DNA of 58,059 nt from an uncultured bacterium (GCA_934644775.1 CAKUDB010000017.1:1-58059), one strand, 5' to 3'; shown: positions 34,624-44,090, counted from the first letter of the stretch. The notes: generated by a model not told the origin, from the sequence alone. Numbers and translations are program-made.

Positions 34624-35478
34624 CTAAGTTAAAGAAGAAAGATTGGCCAAAGTTTCTGCTTTAAATTTGTCTATTAAGTTGCTTAAGTAGGTAGCCGGAC
34701 TAAGTTGCCTTTGCTCCAACAAGGGAGATAAATCCATAAACAGCTCCAACATATTGGCTTTATCGGGGGCATAAGCATCGGCATAGGTAGCGTTAGCTTC
34801 TCGACGTCCACGAGTGGCCCGGTGATAATTTTTACCGCCGCTAATTTGAGAATCATACAATTCCATAAGAGCATAATTCAAATTAGGACGCCCTCCTACA
34901 TCAAAAGTTCGACGCTCAGTTAAAGGCAACCAATCTAAGCTGCGCCAAACTTCGCCACCATAAAACTCTTGCGGGTAATACTCTTCTCCTAATTCGCGCA
35001 AAGCTTCAATAACTAAAAGTACCACAGCTAGGTGAGTTTTATGGCGATCGGCCAAATTATGCGTAAAAATAACTTGGGGACGGGCAGCTTTTATAATATT
35101 TTTTAAGTCAGCTTTTACATCTTTGCGCCTTAAACTGCGTACCTGAGCGCTGGTATACCCCAAAGCAGCTAAAGCGGCATAATTACCTAAATAGGCAGCT
35201 TTTTTCTGCTCTTGCAAGCGAATAAGGCGCATTTCCTCATCGGTTACTTTAGCATAAGGGCCAATGCGCGAACTGCCTCCCCCATCAGTAGCCGTTACTC
35301 CAGCAAAAAATTTCCCCTTGTTGGCCAAGCCTTCTAAAATGCCATGCCAAGCCATAAACTCTATATCATCAGGATGGGCCCCTATTGCTAAATGGGTAAC
35401 TCTAGCTAAAGCTTCTTTTAGATTAGCTCCATCAGGAACAAAAAAAACACCTTGCTGGTTCTTTAATTGTATAGTCAT
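34624..35478 (-). CDS. LmbE/PIG-L family deacetylase
   Basis: Zinc-dependent N-deacetylase fold. The motif AHPDDIEF near residue 35 supplies the His and Asp ligands, and a later HKTH (in DRHKTHLAV) the third. Family members deacetylate GlcNAc-containing sugars, for example in bacillithiol, mycothiol or glycolipid synthesis, or split chitobiose. ATG 35478 is chosen because it gives the usual distance to the first motif; an earlier start at 35553 would add 25 poorly conserved residues. No strong ribosome site is seen at either. It lies downstream of the transaldolase terminator and is probably transcribed separately. Confidence 0.82.
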   Translation of the reverse strand: MTIQLKNQQGVFFVPDGANLKEALARVTHLAIGAHPDDIEFMAWHGILEGLANKGKFFAGVTATDGGGSSRIGPYAKVTDEEMRLIRLQEQKKAAYLGNYAALAALGYTSAQVRSLRRKDVKADLKNIIKAARPQVIFTHNLADRHKTHLAVVLLVIEALRELGEEYYPQEFYGGEVWRSLDWLPLTERRTFDVGGRPNLNYALMELYDSQISGGKNYHRATRGRREANATYADAYAPDKANMLELFMDLSPLLEQRQLSPATYLSNLIDKFKAETLANLSSLT

Positions 35479-35542
35479 ACTTATAATTATCCTATGTGTA
35501 ATTGTGGCGCAACTATCAGCGGATATGGTTTTTGAGCCTTTT

Positions 35543-35581
35543 CGATAAAACAAAATAAGCTGGGCCTACCTAGACCCAGCT
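35543..35581 (-). terminator. Terminator after transaldolase
   Basis: Hairpin 35558-35581 with stem AGCTGGG/CCCAGCT. On the minus strand it is followed by TTATTTTGTTTT. It lies 47 bp past the stop of the transaldolase gene. On the plus strand it is also followed by a T-run (35583-35588), so it may work in both directions. Confidence 0.7.
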
Positions 35582-35627
35582 CGTTTTTTAGCTTACGTCG
35601 AGTGAAAAAATGTTCGCCAACTAAACA

Positions 35628-36758
35628 CTAAGCCAAAAGTTTGGCCCTCTTTTCGGAGACGGCCGCCAAAAGTTGCTCGTAAGCTACGGCGAATTTCTTG
35701 ACACCGTCAGTCATTAAAGTATTGTCGGTGACATCAGCTAAATCCTGACCGCTCTTAGCAAAAGCCTCAATATATTTATGAGATTGAGCAATAGCTTCGG
35801 GAGTTAAGGTTTCCTTAACAATACCGTGATCGGCAAAAGCAGCCACAGTATTGTCTGGCATAGTGTTGACGCAATTGGGGCCGATTAAATCGTCGACATA
35901 CAAAGTATCTTTGTAAGTGGGATTTTTGGTGCTGGTACTAGCCCAGAGAGGACGCTGCACGGGAGCACCCAAAGCAGACAGCTTCTGCCAGCGCTCGGTC
36001 TTGGTCTTATTTAAGAAGAGCTCGTAGGCTAAGCAAGCGTTGGCCACAGCCATCTTGCCACGCAAATCGCCGTACTTCTCAATTAAACTGGCGTCGGCAG
36101 CGTAAGCCTTATCTAAGCGCTTGTCACACTCAGTATCGACACGACTAATAAAGAAACTGGCTACAGAATTGACACCCTTAAGAGATAAACCTTGGGCAAC
36201 TCTCTTCTCTAAGCCGCGCATCCAAGCTTCAATTACTTCGCCATATCTCTCTACAGAGAAGAGCAAAGTAACGTTGACGCTGACACCTTCGGCAATTAAA
36301 GCTTCCACTACGGGCAAACCTTCTTTGGTAGCCGGAACTTTAATCATTAAGTTGGGGCGATTAACTTTAGCCACTAATTGGCGAGCTTGCTCTAAGCTGG
36401 CTTCGGTTTCATGAGCTAAAGTGGGATTAAGCTCTAAACTGACAAAGCCGTCAGTACCGCCGGAAGTTTCAAAGAGCCCTTTGAATACGTCACAAGCAGA
36501 GCGAACATCTTCAGTCATAAGCTCCCAAACGATAGGCTCAGCTTCCATACCGAGTTTGGCTAAGCGCAAAATCTCTTCATCGTAGATAGAGCTTTTGGAA
36601 ATAGAGCTCTGGAAGATGGAAGGATTGGAAGTTTGACCGCGCACACCGCCTTCGGCTACCAGCTTAGCCAAAGAACCATCGGCAAACATCTCGCGTTTGA
36701 GGTTGTCCAACCAAGGACTTACACCGGCTTTGTTGAGTTCAATTAAAAGATTAGACAT
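35628..36758 (-). CDS. tal: Transaldolase
   Basis: Non-oxidative pentose phosphate enzyme moving a dihydroxyacetone unit. 376 aa, the longer class of transaldolase seen in cyanobacteria and actinobacteria. The N-terminal motif RGQTSNPSIFQ is at about 40-50, the Schiff-base lysine is in LMIKVPAT (about 138-145), followed by GVSVNVTLLFS. GGAAAGGAA lies upstream of ATG 36758. The gene follows transketolase by 86 bp with a strong hairpin in between (36798-36828), and a terminator follows it, so the two form a pentose phosphate operon. Confidence 0.95.
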   Translation of the reverse strand: MSNLLIELNKAGVSPWLDNLKREMFADGSLAKLVAEGGVRGQTSNPSIFQSSISKSSIYDEEILRLAKLGMEAEPIVWELMTEDVRSACDVFKGLFETSGGTDGFVSLELNPTLAHETEASLEQARQLVAKVNRPNLMIKVPATKEGLPVVEALIAEGVSVNVTLLFSVERYGEVIEAWMRGLEKRVAQGLSLKGVNSVASFFISRVDTECDKRLDKAYAADASLIEKYGDLRGKMAVANACLAYELFLNKTKTERWQKLSALGAPVQRPLWASTSTKNPTYKDTLYVDDLIGPNCVNTMPDNTVAAFADHGIVKETLTPEAIAQSHKYIEAFAKSGQDLADVTDNTLMTDGVKKFAVAYEQLLAAVSEKRAKLLA

Positions 36759-36797
36759 TAAAAAATGTTCCTTTCCAAATTGAAGACAGGACTTACT

Positions 36798-36828
36798 GAT
36801 CCCGCACTCTCATGCCAAGTGCGGGATC
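36798..36828 (-). promoter_or_regulatory. Perfect 11-bp intercistronic hairpin between tkt and tal
   Basis: GATCCCGCACT (36798-36808) pairs perfectly with AGTGCGGGATC (36818-36828) around a 9-nt loop. No T-run follows on the minus strand, so it is not a normal terminator. Likely roles are 3-prime protection of the transketolase message, an RNase processing site or partial attenuation. Confidence 0.6.
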
Positions 36829-36844
36829 TCCTTGCTAAAATGGG

Positions 36845-38851
36845 TTACATAAGCAACTCTTTAGCGTGGGCTACCGTATTTTCTACGGTCAGTCCGAACT
36901 TCTCGTACAAAACTTCAAAGGGGGCAGAAGCGCCAAAATGATCGATACCCAAAGCGAACCCTTTATCACCTACGTATTTGCCCCAACCGAAGGTAGAAGC
37001 AGCTTCTACAGATACGCGAGCGGTAATATGTTTAGGCAATACCTCTTCGCGGTAGGCGGCCTCTTGAGCTTCAAAAAGCTCCCAAGAGGGGAAGCTGACG
37101 ACGCGAGTAGGAATGCCCTCGGCCTGCAATACTTCACGAGCCTTCAAAATAATAGGCACTTCAGAACCGGAAGCCATCAAAATAACCTTGGGCTCGTTAC
37201 CTTCAGCTTCGGCCAAAATATAAGCGCCGCGACGCAGCCCTTCAGCGGGAGCATACTTAGTGCGATCTAAAGTGGGCAGATTTTGACGAGTTAAAGCTAA
37301 ACCAACAGGCCCTTCGTGGTGAGTAATGGCTACTTTCCAAGCCTCGGCAGTTTCGTTAGCGTCGCAAGGGCGCAACAAAGTGAAGTTGGGAATAATGCGC
37401 AAAGAGGCCAAATGCTCGATAGGCTGATGGGTAGGGCCGTCTTCGCCTAAACCGATAGAATCGTGCGTCCAAACGTGGATGCCATTAAGGCCCATCAGAG
37501 CGCCTAAACGAACGGAGCCGCGCATATAGTCGGCGAAGACCAAGAAAGTGGCGTCGTAGGCGTGGAGGCCGCCGTGGAGCATAATGCCGTTAGTTACAGC
37601 AGCCATACCATGTTCACGAATGCCAAAGTGAATATTGCGCCCTTCGTGGTGCTCGGGACTCTGAGCCGGAGAGCCCTTAATGAGAGTTTTAGTAGAAGGC
37701 TCTAAGTCGGCAGAACCGCCAATAAGGTTGGGCAAGCGCTCGGCAATAGCGTTGATCACTTTACCGGAAGAAACGCGGGTAGCCATACCTTTAGCGTCGG
37801 GTTCGAAAGTGATAAGATCTTTATCCCAACCTTCGGGAAGCTTGCCTTCCATCCAGTTTTCAAATTCGGCAGCTAACTGGGGATATTCTTTGGCATAAGA
37901 AGCGAAAAGTTCATTCCAAGCAGCATGTTCTTGGGCACCTTTATCTTGGATCTTACTGCAAGTAGCATATACTTCGGCGGGCACATAGAACTTCTCGTGC
38001 TCAGGCAAGCCCATAACCTTCTTGGTAGCAGCAATCTCTTCTTCACCAAAGGGGGTACCGTGAGAAGCGGAAGTATCTTGCATCTTGGGAGAAGGATAAG
38101 CGATGTGAGATCTTACCGAAATTAAGGAAGGACGAGGATCTTTTTGAGCTGCAGCAATGGCTGCTTCAAAAGCGGCAGTATCGTTGGCGTCTTCGACACA
38201 CTGAGTGTGCCAACCGTAAGCGGCATAGCGAGCTACGCGATCTTCGGTGAAAGCAATATCGGTACTGCCTTCGATAGTAATGCGATTATCATCATAAACG
38301 GCAATAAGCTTACCCAAGCCCAAAGTAGCGGCTAAAGAGCCGGCTTCGGAAGTAATACCTTCCATAAGATCGCCGTCGGAGCAGAACACATAAGTGTAGT
38401 GGTCCATAATATTAAAGTTGGGACGGTTAAAATAAGAAGCTATATAGCGCTCAGCTAAAGCAAAACCTACGGCGCTGGAGAGCCCCTGACCCAGGGGGCC
38501 GGTAGTCATTTCCACACCGGCAGTATGGCCATATTCGGGATGTCCAGGAGTAAGAGAACCCCACTGACGGAAGTTCTTCAAGTCGTCAAGAGTAAGACCG
38601 TAACCGGAAAGATGCAGCAAACTGTAGATGAGCATAGAAGCATGTCCACAGGACAGAATAAAGCGGTCGCGATTGTGCCAGTGAGGATCTTTAGGATCAT
38701 GTTTCATGATCTTGCTGAACATAGTCCAACCTAAAGGAGCTAGAGCCATAGCGGCACCAGGATGGCCAGAACGGGCCTGCTGAGGGCCATCCATAGCCAA
38801 ACCGCGAATAATGTCAATGCAAAGTTTATCGCCTGCTAACTTACTACTCAA
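36845..38851 (-). CDS. tkt: Transketolase
   Basis: Thiamine-diphosphate enzyme of the pentose phosphate pathway. Motifs: SGHPGAAMALAPLGW, GHASMLIYSLLHLSGY, GPLGQGLSSAVG, the ThDP/Mg site GDLMEGITSEAGSLA...DDNRITIEG, and the C-terminal IREHGMAAVTNGI. The start is placed at TTG 38851, giving MSSKLAGDK and 668 aa, because AAGGAG lies 9 nt upstream. The upstream GTG at 38908 has no ribosome site and would add 19 unconserved residues that contain this very Shine-Dalgarno. Cotranscribed with tal. Confidence 0.95.
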   Translation of the reverse strand: MSSKLAGDKLCIDIIRGLAMDGPQQARSGHPGAAMALAPLGWTMFSKIMKHDPKDPHWHNRDRFILSCGHASMLIYSLLHLSGYGLTLDDLKNFRQWGSLTPGHPEYGHTAGVEMTTGPLGQGLSSAVGFALAERYIASYFNRPNFNIMDHYTYVFCSDGDLMEGITSEAGSLAATLGLGKLIAVYDDNRITIEGSTDIAFTEDRVARYAAYGWHTQCVEDANDTAAFEAAIAAAQKDPRPSLISVRSHIAYPSPKMQDTSASHGTPFGEEEIAATKKVMGLPEHEKFYVPAEVYATCSKIQDKGAQEHAAWNELFASYAKEYPQLAAEFENWMEGKLPEGWDKDLITFEPDAKGMATRVSSGKVINAIAERLPNLIGGSADLEPSTKTLIKGSPAQSPEHHEGRNIHFGIREHGMAAVTNGIMLHGGLHAYDATFLVFADYMRGSVRLGALMGLNGIHVWTHDSIGLGEDGPTHQPIEHLASLRIIPNFTLLRPCDANETAEAWKVAITHHEGPVGLALTRQNLPTLDRTKYAPAEGLRRGAYILAEAEGNEPKVILMASGSEVPIILKAREVLQAEGIPTRVVSFPSWELFEAQEAAYREEVLPKHITARVSVEAASTFGWGKYVGDKGFALGIDHFGASAPFEVLYEKFGLTVENTVAHAKELLM

Positions 38852-39207
38852 AGGAACAGTCTCCTTAAATTTAGTTTTACCCGATTGAGGACAAGGGAAA
38901 TCTTCCACAAAAAAACGCTCAGGAAACGTAGGTTTCCCGGCCCCAAGCTTATTTTTCTGCTTCTACCTCAATTATCTAGAAAAAAATGTGCCCTTGTTTT
39001 TAGACACTGCCTATACGCTTTCCTGCCCATTTCTCGCGCTAATATACCTTGACATACTCCCCAGTAGCTAAAACTAGGAGGTTCTGAAACATTAACGAGC
39101 CTTGCCTACTGAAAATCAACAGGTCTTATGAACTTTCTACAATGGACAATGTCCTGCCCATATATTTATACTGGGCAACTATGCGAAAAGACTACGATTT
39201 GTAAAAA
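38852..39207. other. Intergenic region with a possible IS200/IS605-type end
   Basis: 356 bp between the transketolase start and the phosphatase stop. It contains the IS-like segment 39048-39102 described separately and a hairpin TGCCCA/TGGGCA (about 39155-39178). The promoter of the transketolase operon must lie here, but I cannot point to it with confidence. Confidence 0.5.
39048..39102. mobile_element. Possible remnant of an IS200/IS605-family end
   Basis: CTTGACATACTCCCC, then an imperfect hairpin, then GGAGGTTCTGAAACATTAACG. This resembles the subterminal hairpin ends of IS200/IS605 (TnpB-type) elements, which commonly read CTTGACATACTCC-hairpin-GGATTCT. No transposase or TnpB reading frame is nearby, so it would be a solo end or a non-autonomous relic. 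Confidence 0.45.
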
Positions 39208-40386
39208 TTAGCTCTTTTTCGTTCTTCCTAATTCTCTAGCAACTAAAGTTTTTTGCGGACTCCACTTTACACCTTTCTTAACTTCCATAATCAAAATGGC
39301 TAAATCGTCGTCAGGGGTATCGCCGGTATACTGTAAAACGGCCGATTCTAATTCCTTAGCCAAAATTTCAGTAGATAAAGCGTAGTGCTCTTGCAAAAAC
39401 TTAACGACTCGCTCAAAAGTAAAGAACTCCCCTTCTCTGTTGCGAGCCTCGGTCAAACCGTCAGTAAAAAGGATTACCCGATCGCCACCCTCTAAGGTAA
39501 TCGATTTCTCTTCCCAGACGCTCTCTTCAAAGGCTCCTATAGGCACTCCATCAGTATGCAGTTGTTGTACAGAGCCGTCGTCCTTGAGCAATAAGGCCGT
39601 ATCGTGGCCGCCAGAAGCGTAGGTTAGTTTGCTATTTTCTTCGTTAAATACACCGTAAAATAAGGTGGTAAACCAAGTATTATCGTCGCGCCATAGTCCT
39701 AAAAGGCGCTGGTTTAAAATGTCCAAAATTTGAGAAGGAGACGAGCTTTTTTTCCCCCATTCGAAGAAAAAGCTCATAACTATGGACATAACCATAGAGG
39801 CGGGCACCCCTTTGCCCATAACGTCACCTAAGCAAAAAACGATAAATTTTTCCTGGAAGGGACGGAAATAATAGAAGTCGCCACCCACGCTGCGACAAGG
39901 CTGCATGATGCCATATAGTTTTACTCTACCTATTTCACAATTAGGTGGAACTAAAGCTCGCTGTAAAGTTCGGGCCCGCTCGACGTCGTGCTCTAGATCG
40001 GCATCTTTGCGACGGCGGCGAGCCGCTCCCTCAACCGTAATAATGGTAAAAGCTGCCACGATAGCCCACTTGGCCAATTCAAAAGTCGACCAACTGAACA
40101 TATCCCCCAAACTCATCTCCTGACGGCCCCATAAACCTATAAATAAAAGGATATAAGCTGGAAGTAATACAGCCAAACCTTTACGTTTAAAAAATAGGCA
40201 AGCCAAAAAAACAGGTATGGAGAACCAGTTGTAAGGCAATCCGCCAATATCAAAAGCGATTGCCGCCGTCGAAGCTATAAGCAAAAAGACGATTAAAAAA
40301 AATAGCAAGCGGTGATGTACCGGAGAAATGCACTGTAAGGTTGCACTTTCTACCATCTTACCGAGCCAGTTTAATAATCTGTTCAC
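39208..40386 (-). CDS. RsbU/SpoIIE-type membrane PP2C phosphatase
   Basis: The N-terminal part (about 25-125) has four or so hydrophobic helices. A short coiled coil (DADLEHDVERARTLQRALVPP) leads to a SpoIIE-type phosphatase domain (about 150-375) with GGDFYYF, CLGDVMGKGVPASM, ASGGHDTALL, LFTDGLTEARN and DDDLAILI, all with their metal-site acids. Such proteins dephosphorylate anti-sigma-factor antagonists in partner-switching stress pathways. No rsbV/rsbW-like gene is in the window, so the target is unknown. Confidence 0.9.
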   Translation of the reverse strand: MNRLLNWLGKMVESATLQCISPVHHRLLFFLIVFLLIASTAAIAFDIGGLPYNWFSIPVFLACLFFKRKGLAVLLPAYILLFIGLWGRQEMSLGDMFSWSTFELAKWAIVAAFTIITVEGAARRRRKDADLEHDVERARTLQRALVPPNCEIGRVKLYGIMQPCRSVGGDFYYFRPFQEKFIVFCLGDVMGKGVPASMVMSIVMSFFFEWGKKSSSPSQILDILNQRLLGLWRDDNTWFTTLFYGVFNEENSKLTYASGGHDTALLLKDDGSVQQLHTDGVPIGAFEESVWEEKSITLEGGDRVILFTDGLTEARNREGEFFTFERVVKFLQEHYALSTEILAKELESAVLQYTGDTPDDDLAILIMEVKKGVKWSPQKTLVARELGRTKKS

Positions 40387-40556
40387 TTTAGATTCCTCTT
40401 GACGTTAACCGTCGTTTGTATCTGCGCGGGAAAAATTCAACGGTGGATCTTCCCAATTAGTGCCCTCTCTCCTTCAAATCGACTATCTACCCTTAAGAGA
40501 AGAGCCTAAGTAGGATTAACAAGGAACAATCTCAGTTAATCTGAATTTAACTGGCT

Positions 40557-41423
40557 ATGATTGGCAAACGTATTTTTGGGCTGGCTTTCAGCGCAGCTTT
40601 ATCATTTTTATTATTGCTGAACTTGGCTTACGCATCAGGAGGAAATTCTATTCAGGGCGGACGTAGCGTCGGCTCGGTTTGTTTGGGCCAAAATATAAAC
40701 CAAGTTCGTTCGATTTTGGGAGCTCCCAGCAAGGTAGTAACTTCTCCTAACGATCCCAATTCTCAATTGCTCCATTTCAAAAATCACGGTTTAGCTGTCT
40801 TTATGGGCTCCAACGGAGCGGTTATTGGTATTACCGTTATGGGCGGCCCTTGGAAGACTCCCGAAGGTATAGGCTTAGGCTCGGCCGGCACTTTAGTTAC
40901 CAAAGTATATGGCCAAGGTTTGCAGCGCGGCCAGGGTAATATAAATTACGCTTCCCGAGGTTTGGCTTTTAGTATCAGAAACGGTAAAGTATCTAGCATT
41001 TATGTCTTTAAACGTGAAGACGAGCGCCCCCTTTTAGGTGATCGCCTTATCGTGCCTGGCAAGCGCGTCGGCTCTATTAAGATAGGTACTCACCTTTCAG
41101 CCGTTAGCAATTCTTGGGGCAATGCCGATAACGTTACTCCCATGGGCCAAGGGCGCAGTTTACATCGCTACAAAGAAGAAGCTATAGGTTTAATTATCAA
41201 TTCTCAACAAATTATTGAAGGCGTAGTTATGGAAACGGGCGACTTTATCACCAAAGAAGGGGTAAAAGTAGGTTCCTCTCAATCTGAAGTTACCAAAGTT
41301 TTTGGTCAAACTAAAGCTGCTAACGGTAGTTTAATCTATGAAAATAAAGGTATAGGCTTCCGCTTAACTCAAGGGCGCGTCAGCCAAATAACAGTACTTT
41401 CTCCTACTTTAAGTGGGAAATAA
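40557..41423 (+). CDS. Secreted four-repeat protein
   Basis: Exported: hydrophobic signal at about 6-27 ending LAYA. The mature protein consists of four related segments of about 50-65 residues in the order A-B-A-B. A units contain a VGSxxxGxxxxxV core (about 38-95 and 161-220). B units contain EGxxxGSxxxxVTKVxGQ...GxxFxxxxGxVSxIxV (about 98-153 and 224-284). The fold may resemble the small SmpA/OmlA-like repeats found in envelope proteins, but this is uncertain. It is alone on the plus strand between two minus-strand genes. Function unknown. Confidence 0.7.
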   Translation: MIGKRIFGLAFSAALSFLLLLNLAYASGGNSIQGGRSVGSVCLGQNINQVRSILGAPSKVVTSPNDPNSQLLHFKNHGLAVFMGSNGAVIGITVMGGPWKTPEGIGLGSAGTLVTKVYGQGLQRGQGNINYASRGLAFSIRNGKVSSIYVFKREDERPLLGDRLIVPGKRVGSIKIGTHLSAVSNSWGNADNVTPMGQGRSLHRYKEEAIGLIINSQQIIEGVVMETGDFITKEGVKVGSSQSEVTKVFGQTKAANGSLIYENKGIGFRLTQGRVSQITVLSPTLSGK

Positions 41424-41451
41424 AATAGTAAAAAAAATATCCTTCCTCAAA

Positions 41452-41491
41452 CTGTCTACTTCTAGCTAAATACTTTAGTTGGATTAGACAG
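41452..41491. terminator. Weak convergent inverted repeat
   Basis: CTGTCTA (41452-41458) and TAGACAG (41485-41491) pair across a spacer that contains a second short hairpin (CTAAA/TTTAG). It lies where the plus-strand repeat protein gene and the minus-strand nucleotidyltransferase gene converge and overlaps the latter stop codon. A T-run on the minus strand follows only about 14 nt later, so termination is uncertain. Confidence 0.3.
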
Positions 41492-44090
41492 GATTGGGGA
41501 AAGTAGCTGCCACGGCTTGTCGAGCCTCCGAGGCAGAGTTAAGTCGGCCTTCAAGACGTTCTTGCAAGGCCCATTTTAATATTTGGGCAAACTGGGGGCC
41601 CGGTTTGTAGCCCAGGGCAATAAGATCGGCTCCCTTTAAGGGAGGCTCGACAAAGCGCAAAAAGCGCAGGTAATTGGCGATATGTTTTTTTACCAGAGTG
41701 TCGTCGCTGTGGGAAGCCAAGCAAATGACCCCTTCCAAAGAATAGCGGCATAATTTTTTAAATATGGCACCATTGCTAATTTGGGGCGAGCCCAGATCAG
41801 AAAGCAAATGTTCCATATTATCTTTAGTTAAAATTAAAAGTTTGTGGGCGCTGCCGGGGAAAAGGGCGTAAGTTTTGACAAACTTGGCAATATCTTCTGG
41901 AGGTAACGAATCGAGCAACAAAATATTCAAGTAGAGCAGTGGCAAACTGGCCTCTTCTGAGAGCAAAAGATCGCGATATTCGCGCACTAGAATTTCCCCA
42001 TTTTCCAGGTGGGCCCGCGCTGTTTCGCTTAATTCCAAGCGACTGTCCAGAGTTTGCAAAACTTGCAATTCGTCCATACGTATCAAACTATTGCGCGGTG
42101 AAGGCTCTTGCAAAATTTGCCAAAGCTCGTTACCCAAACGCTCGGGACTGACCATTTTAACTAGTCCCATATTTACAGCCGAGCGCAACAAATGGACGGT
42201 ATTGCGATCCATATGGAAACCGTAGCGCTGCTCAAATTTGATAGCCCGGAAGATACGAGTCGGATCGTCTACAAAAGATAAATTATGTAAAATGCGCACC
42301 GTACCCTTTTCTAGGTCGGAGCGAGCCCCGAAGAAGTCGATCAGCTGGCCGAAATTGTCCGGATCGAGTTGTAAAGCCATAGCATTGATACTAAAATCGC
42401 GGCGGAAAAGATCCTGCTTAAGGGTACTACCTTGCACGTCTGGCAAAGCAGCCGGACGGGTATAAGTTTCGGTGCGAGCTGTAACTACATCTAATTTTAA
42501 GCCGTCGGGCAAAGAGACTTGGGCCGTAGCGAAAGTTTCGTGAACTTTACATATACCGTATAATTGTTGGGCTAACACTTTGGCAAAAGCGATCCCGTCA
42601 CCCTCAACTACTAAATCTATATCGTTATTAGCAATATGGAGCAACATATCGCGCACAAATCCGCCTACGGCAAAGATTTTTAAGCCTACTTCGGCACCGA
42701 TCTCTCCACAACGCTTTAGCAAAGTAAGAGTTTCAGCTTTTAAACGTACAAATTCAACCGGTACTAGATTGTTGCTGCCACTAACGAAATTATCGTTGGC
42801 AAAATTATTTAAAGCTCGTAAAATATCGCTCTTGCTGACAATACCTACTAATTGATCTTTATCTAAAACTGGAGCGCAACCTAAAGCATTCTCTGTAAGG
42901 ATACGGCGTACTTTGGCCATAGCTGTGCTCGGCTCGACGGTAGTACAATCTTGGTTGACGTAAGTTTCCACAGGCTCATTTTGCAAACCGTGGCCCAAAG
43001 CCTTGTCAATATCGGCTCTGGAGAGCATACCTACAAAACGTTGGTTGCGACAGACACATACTGCCGAGTGGCTCATCTTTTGCAATCTCTCGGCGGCCTG
43101 AGCGACAGTTAAATGGTCTTCTAAGTTGAGCCCCTCCACTGGAGAGCTCATTATATCTTTAGCTGTCACCACTCTGGGAGCTCGAGATTCGGCAATACTC
43201 TTTATTTCTTCAATTAACTTATCCAAAGCGTGGAGCTTAACACAAGCAAAAGCCGAAGTAGAATGGCCCGCTCCGCCCAGCTCGCGCAAAACGGCAAATA
43301 CATCTAATGAGGCGGGCACACTTCTAGCTACGATATAAGAGCGCTTAGCCATATTGACGACGCAGAAAAGCACTTCTGGATTTTCTACTTCCATAATTTG
43401 ATCGGCTACAGAAGAGAGATCGTCCAAATGCTCGTCCGTTTGAGCGCAAACGAACATACATTGGCGACCAGCTACTTGCCAATATTGGACAGAACTAAGT
43501 AGTTTCTCTACTAAAAACTTTTGCTCAGCAGTTAGACGGCGCTGTCCCAAAAGGGAGACCGCTTCTAAGCTTCCCCCTTGCTTAACCATATAAGCTGCCG
43601 CCAAAATATCTTTGTAAGTAGTGCTACTGTAAGTTAGCGAGCCAGTCTCTTCATAGAGTCCAAGCAAACATAAGGTAGCTTCTGCTGCTGATAAACTGAT
43701 ATTTTTCTTTTGCAATTGGTGCAGCAAAACGGTAACAGTGGAGCCATTTTCTTCAATAGACTCAAAATCGCCCATAATCGACTGGTGGGTGGCCTTATGG
43801 TTGTCGTAAATATGGACTGGAATATAAGGTTGAGTGACTAGATCGGAAAATTTACCCAAACGATGCGGCTCACGCACACCCACTAAAATAACCAACTCGA
43901 CAGGTTGGTTGTGATAATCTTCTTCTTCCGCCAGATCCAAAAATTTGCTATTTTGGAGAATAAACTCGCGAGTTTTGGGCTCAGCTTTGCCTATAAGGTA
44001 GATCTTGCCTTCCGGATACAAGCGTCTGGCCAAAACCAAAGAAGCCAAAGCATTAAAATTAGTCCGAGAGTGGGATAGAATAATCTGCAC
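41484..44090 (-). CDS. DHH-CBS-tRNA nucleotidyltransferase/poly(A) polymerase
   Basis: Three-part protein of 868 aa. A DHH/DHHA1 domain (1-300) is followed by a pair of CBS domains (about 313-430) and a class II nucleotidyltransferase (about 455-700) with VGGFVRDMLL, DIDLVVEG and RRDFSINAMAL. Its C-terminal helical RNA-binding part ends with FPNPV. This architecture is known from A-adding enzymes that complete the tRNA CCA end. The DHH half has lost its catalytic acids: N11/N13 in TNFNALAS (normally DFDA), G71 where the second Asp is expected, and D96-N97-H98 for DHH. GGAGH is kept. First three domains regulatory at most (inference). It is downstream of anmK across 161 bp. Confidence 0.88.
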   Translation of the reverse strand: MQIILSHSRTNFNALASLVLARRLYPEGKIYLIGKAEPKTREFILQNSKFLDLAEEEDYHNQPVELVILVGVREPHRLGKFSDLVTQPYIPVHIYDNHKATHQSIMGDFESIEENGSTVTVLLHQLQKKNISLSAAEATLCLLGLYEETGSLTYSSTTYKDILAAAYMVKQGGSLEAVSLLGQRRLTAEQKFLVEKLLSSVQYWQVAGRQCMFVCAQTDEHLDDLSSVADQIMEVENPEVLFCVVNMAKRSYIVARSVPASLDVFAVLRELGGAGHSTSAFACVKLHALDKLIEEIKSIAESRAPRVVTAKDIMSSPVEGLNLEDHLTVAQAAERLQKMSHSAVCVCRNQRFVGMLSRADIDKALGHGLQNEPVETYVNQDCTTVEPSTAMAKVRRILTENALGCAPVLDKDQLVGIVSKSDILRALNNFANDNFVSGSNNLVPVEFVRLKAETLTLLKRCGEIGAEVGLKIFAVGGFVRDMLLHIANNDIDLVVEGDGIAFAKVLAQQLYGICKVHETFATAQVSLPDGLKLDVVTARTETYTRPAALPDVQGSTLKQDLFRRDFSINAMALQLDPDNFGQLIDFFGARSDLEKGTVRILHNLSFVDDPTRIFRAIKFEQRYGFHMDRNTVHLLRSAVNMGLVKMVSPERLGNELWQILQEPSPRNSLIRMDELQVLQTLDSRLELSETARAHLENGEILVREYRDLLLSEEASLPLLYLNILLLDSLPPEDIAKFVKTYALFPGSAHKLLILTKDNMEHLLSDLGSPQISNGAIFKKLCRYSLEGVICLASHSDDTLVKKHIANYLRFLRFVEPPLKGADLIALGYKPGPQFAQILKWALQERLEGRLNSASEARQAVAATFPNPV

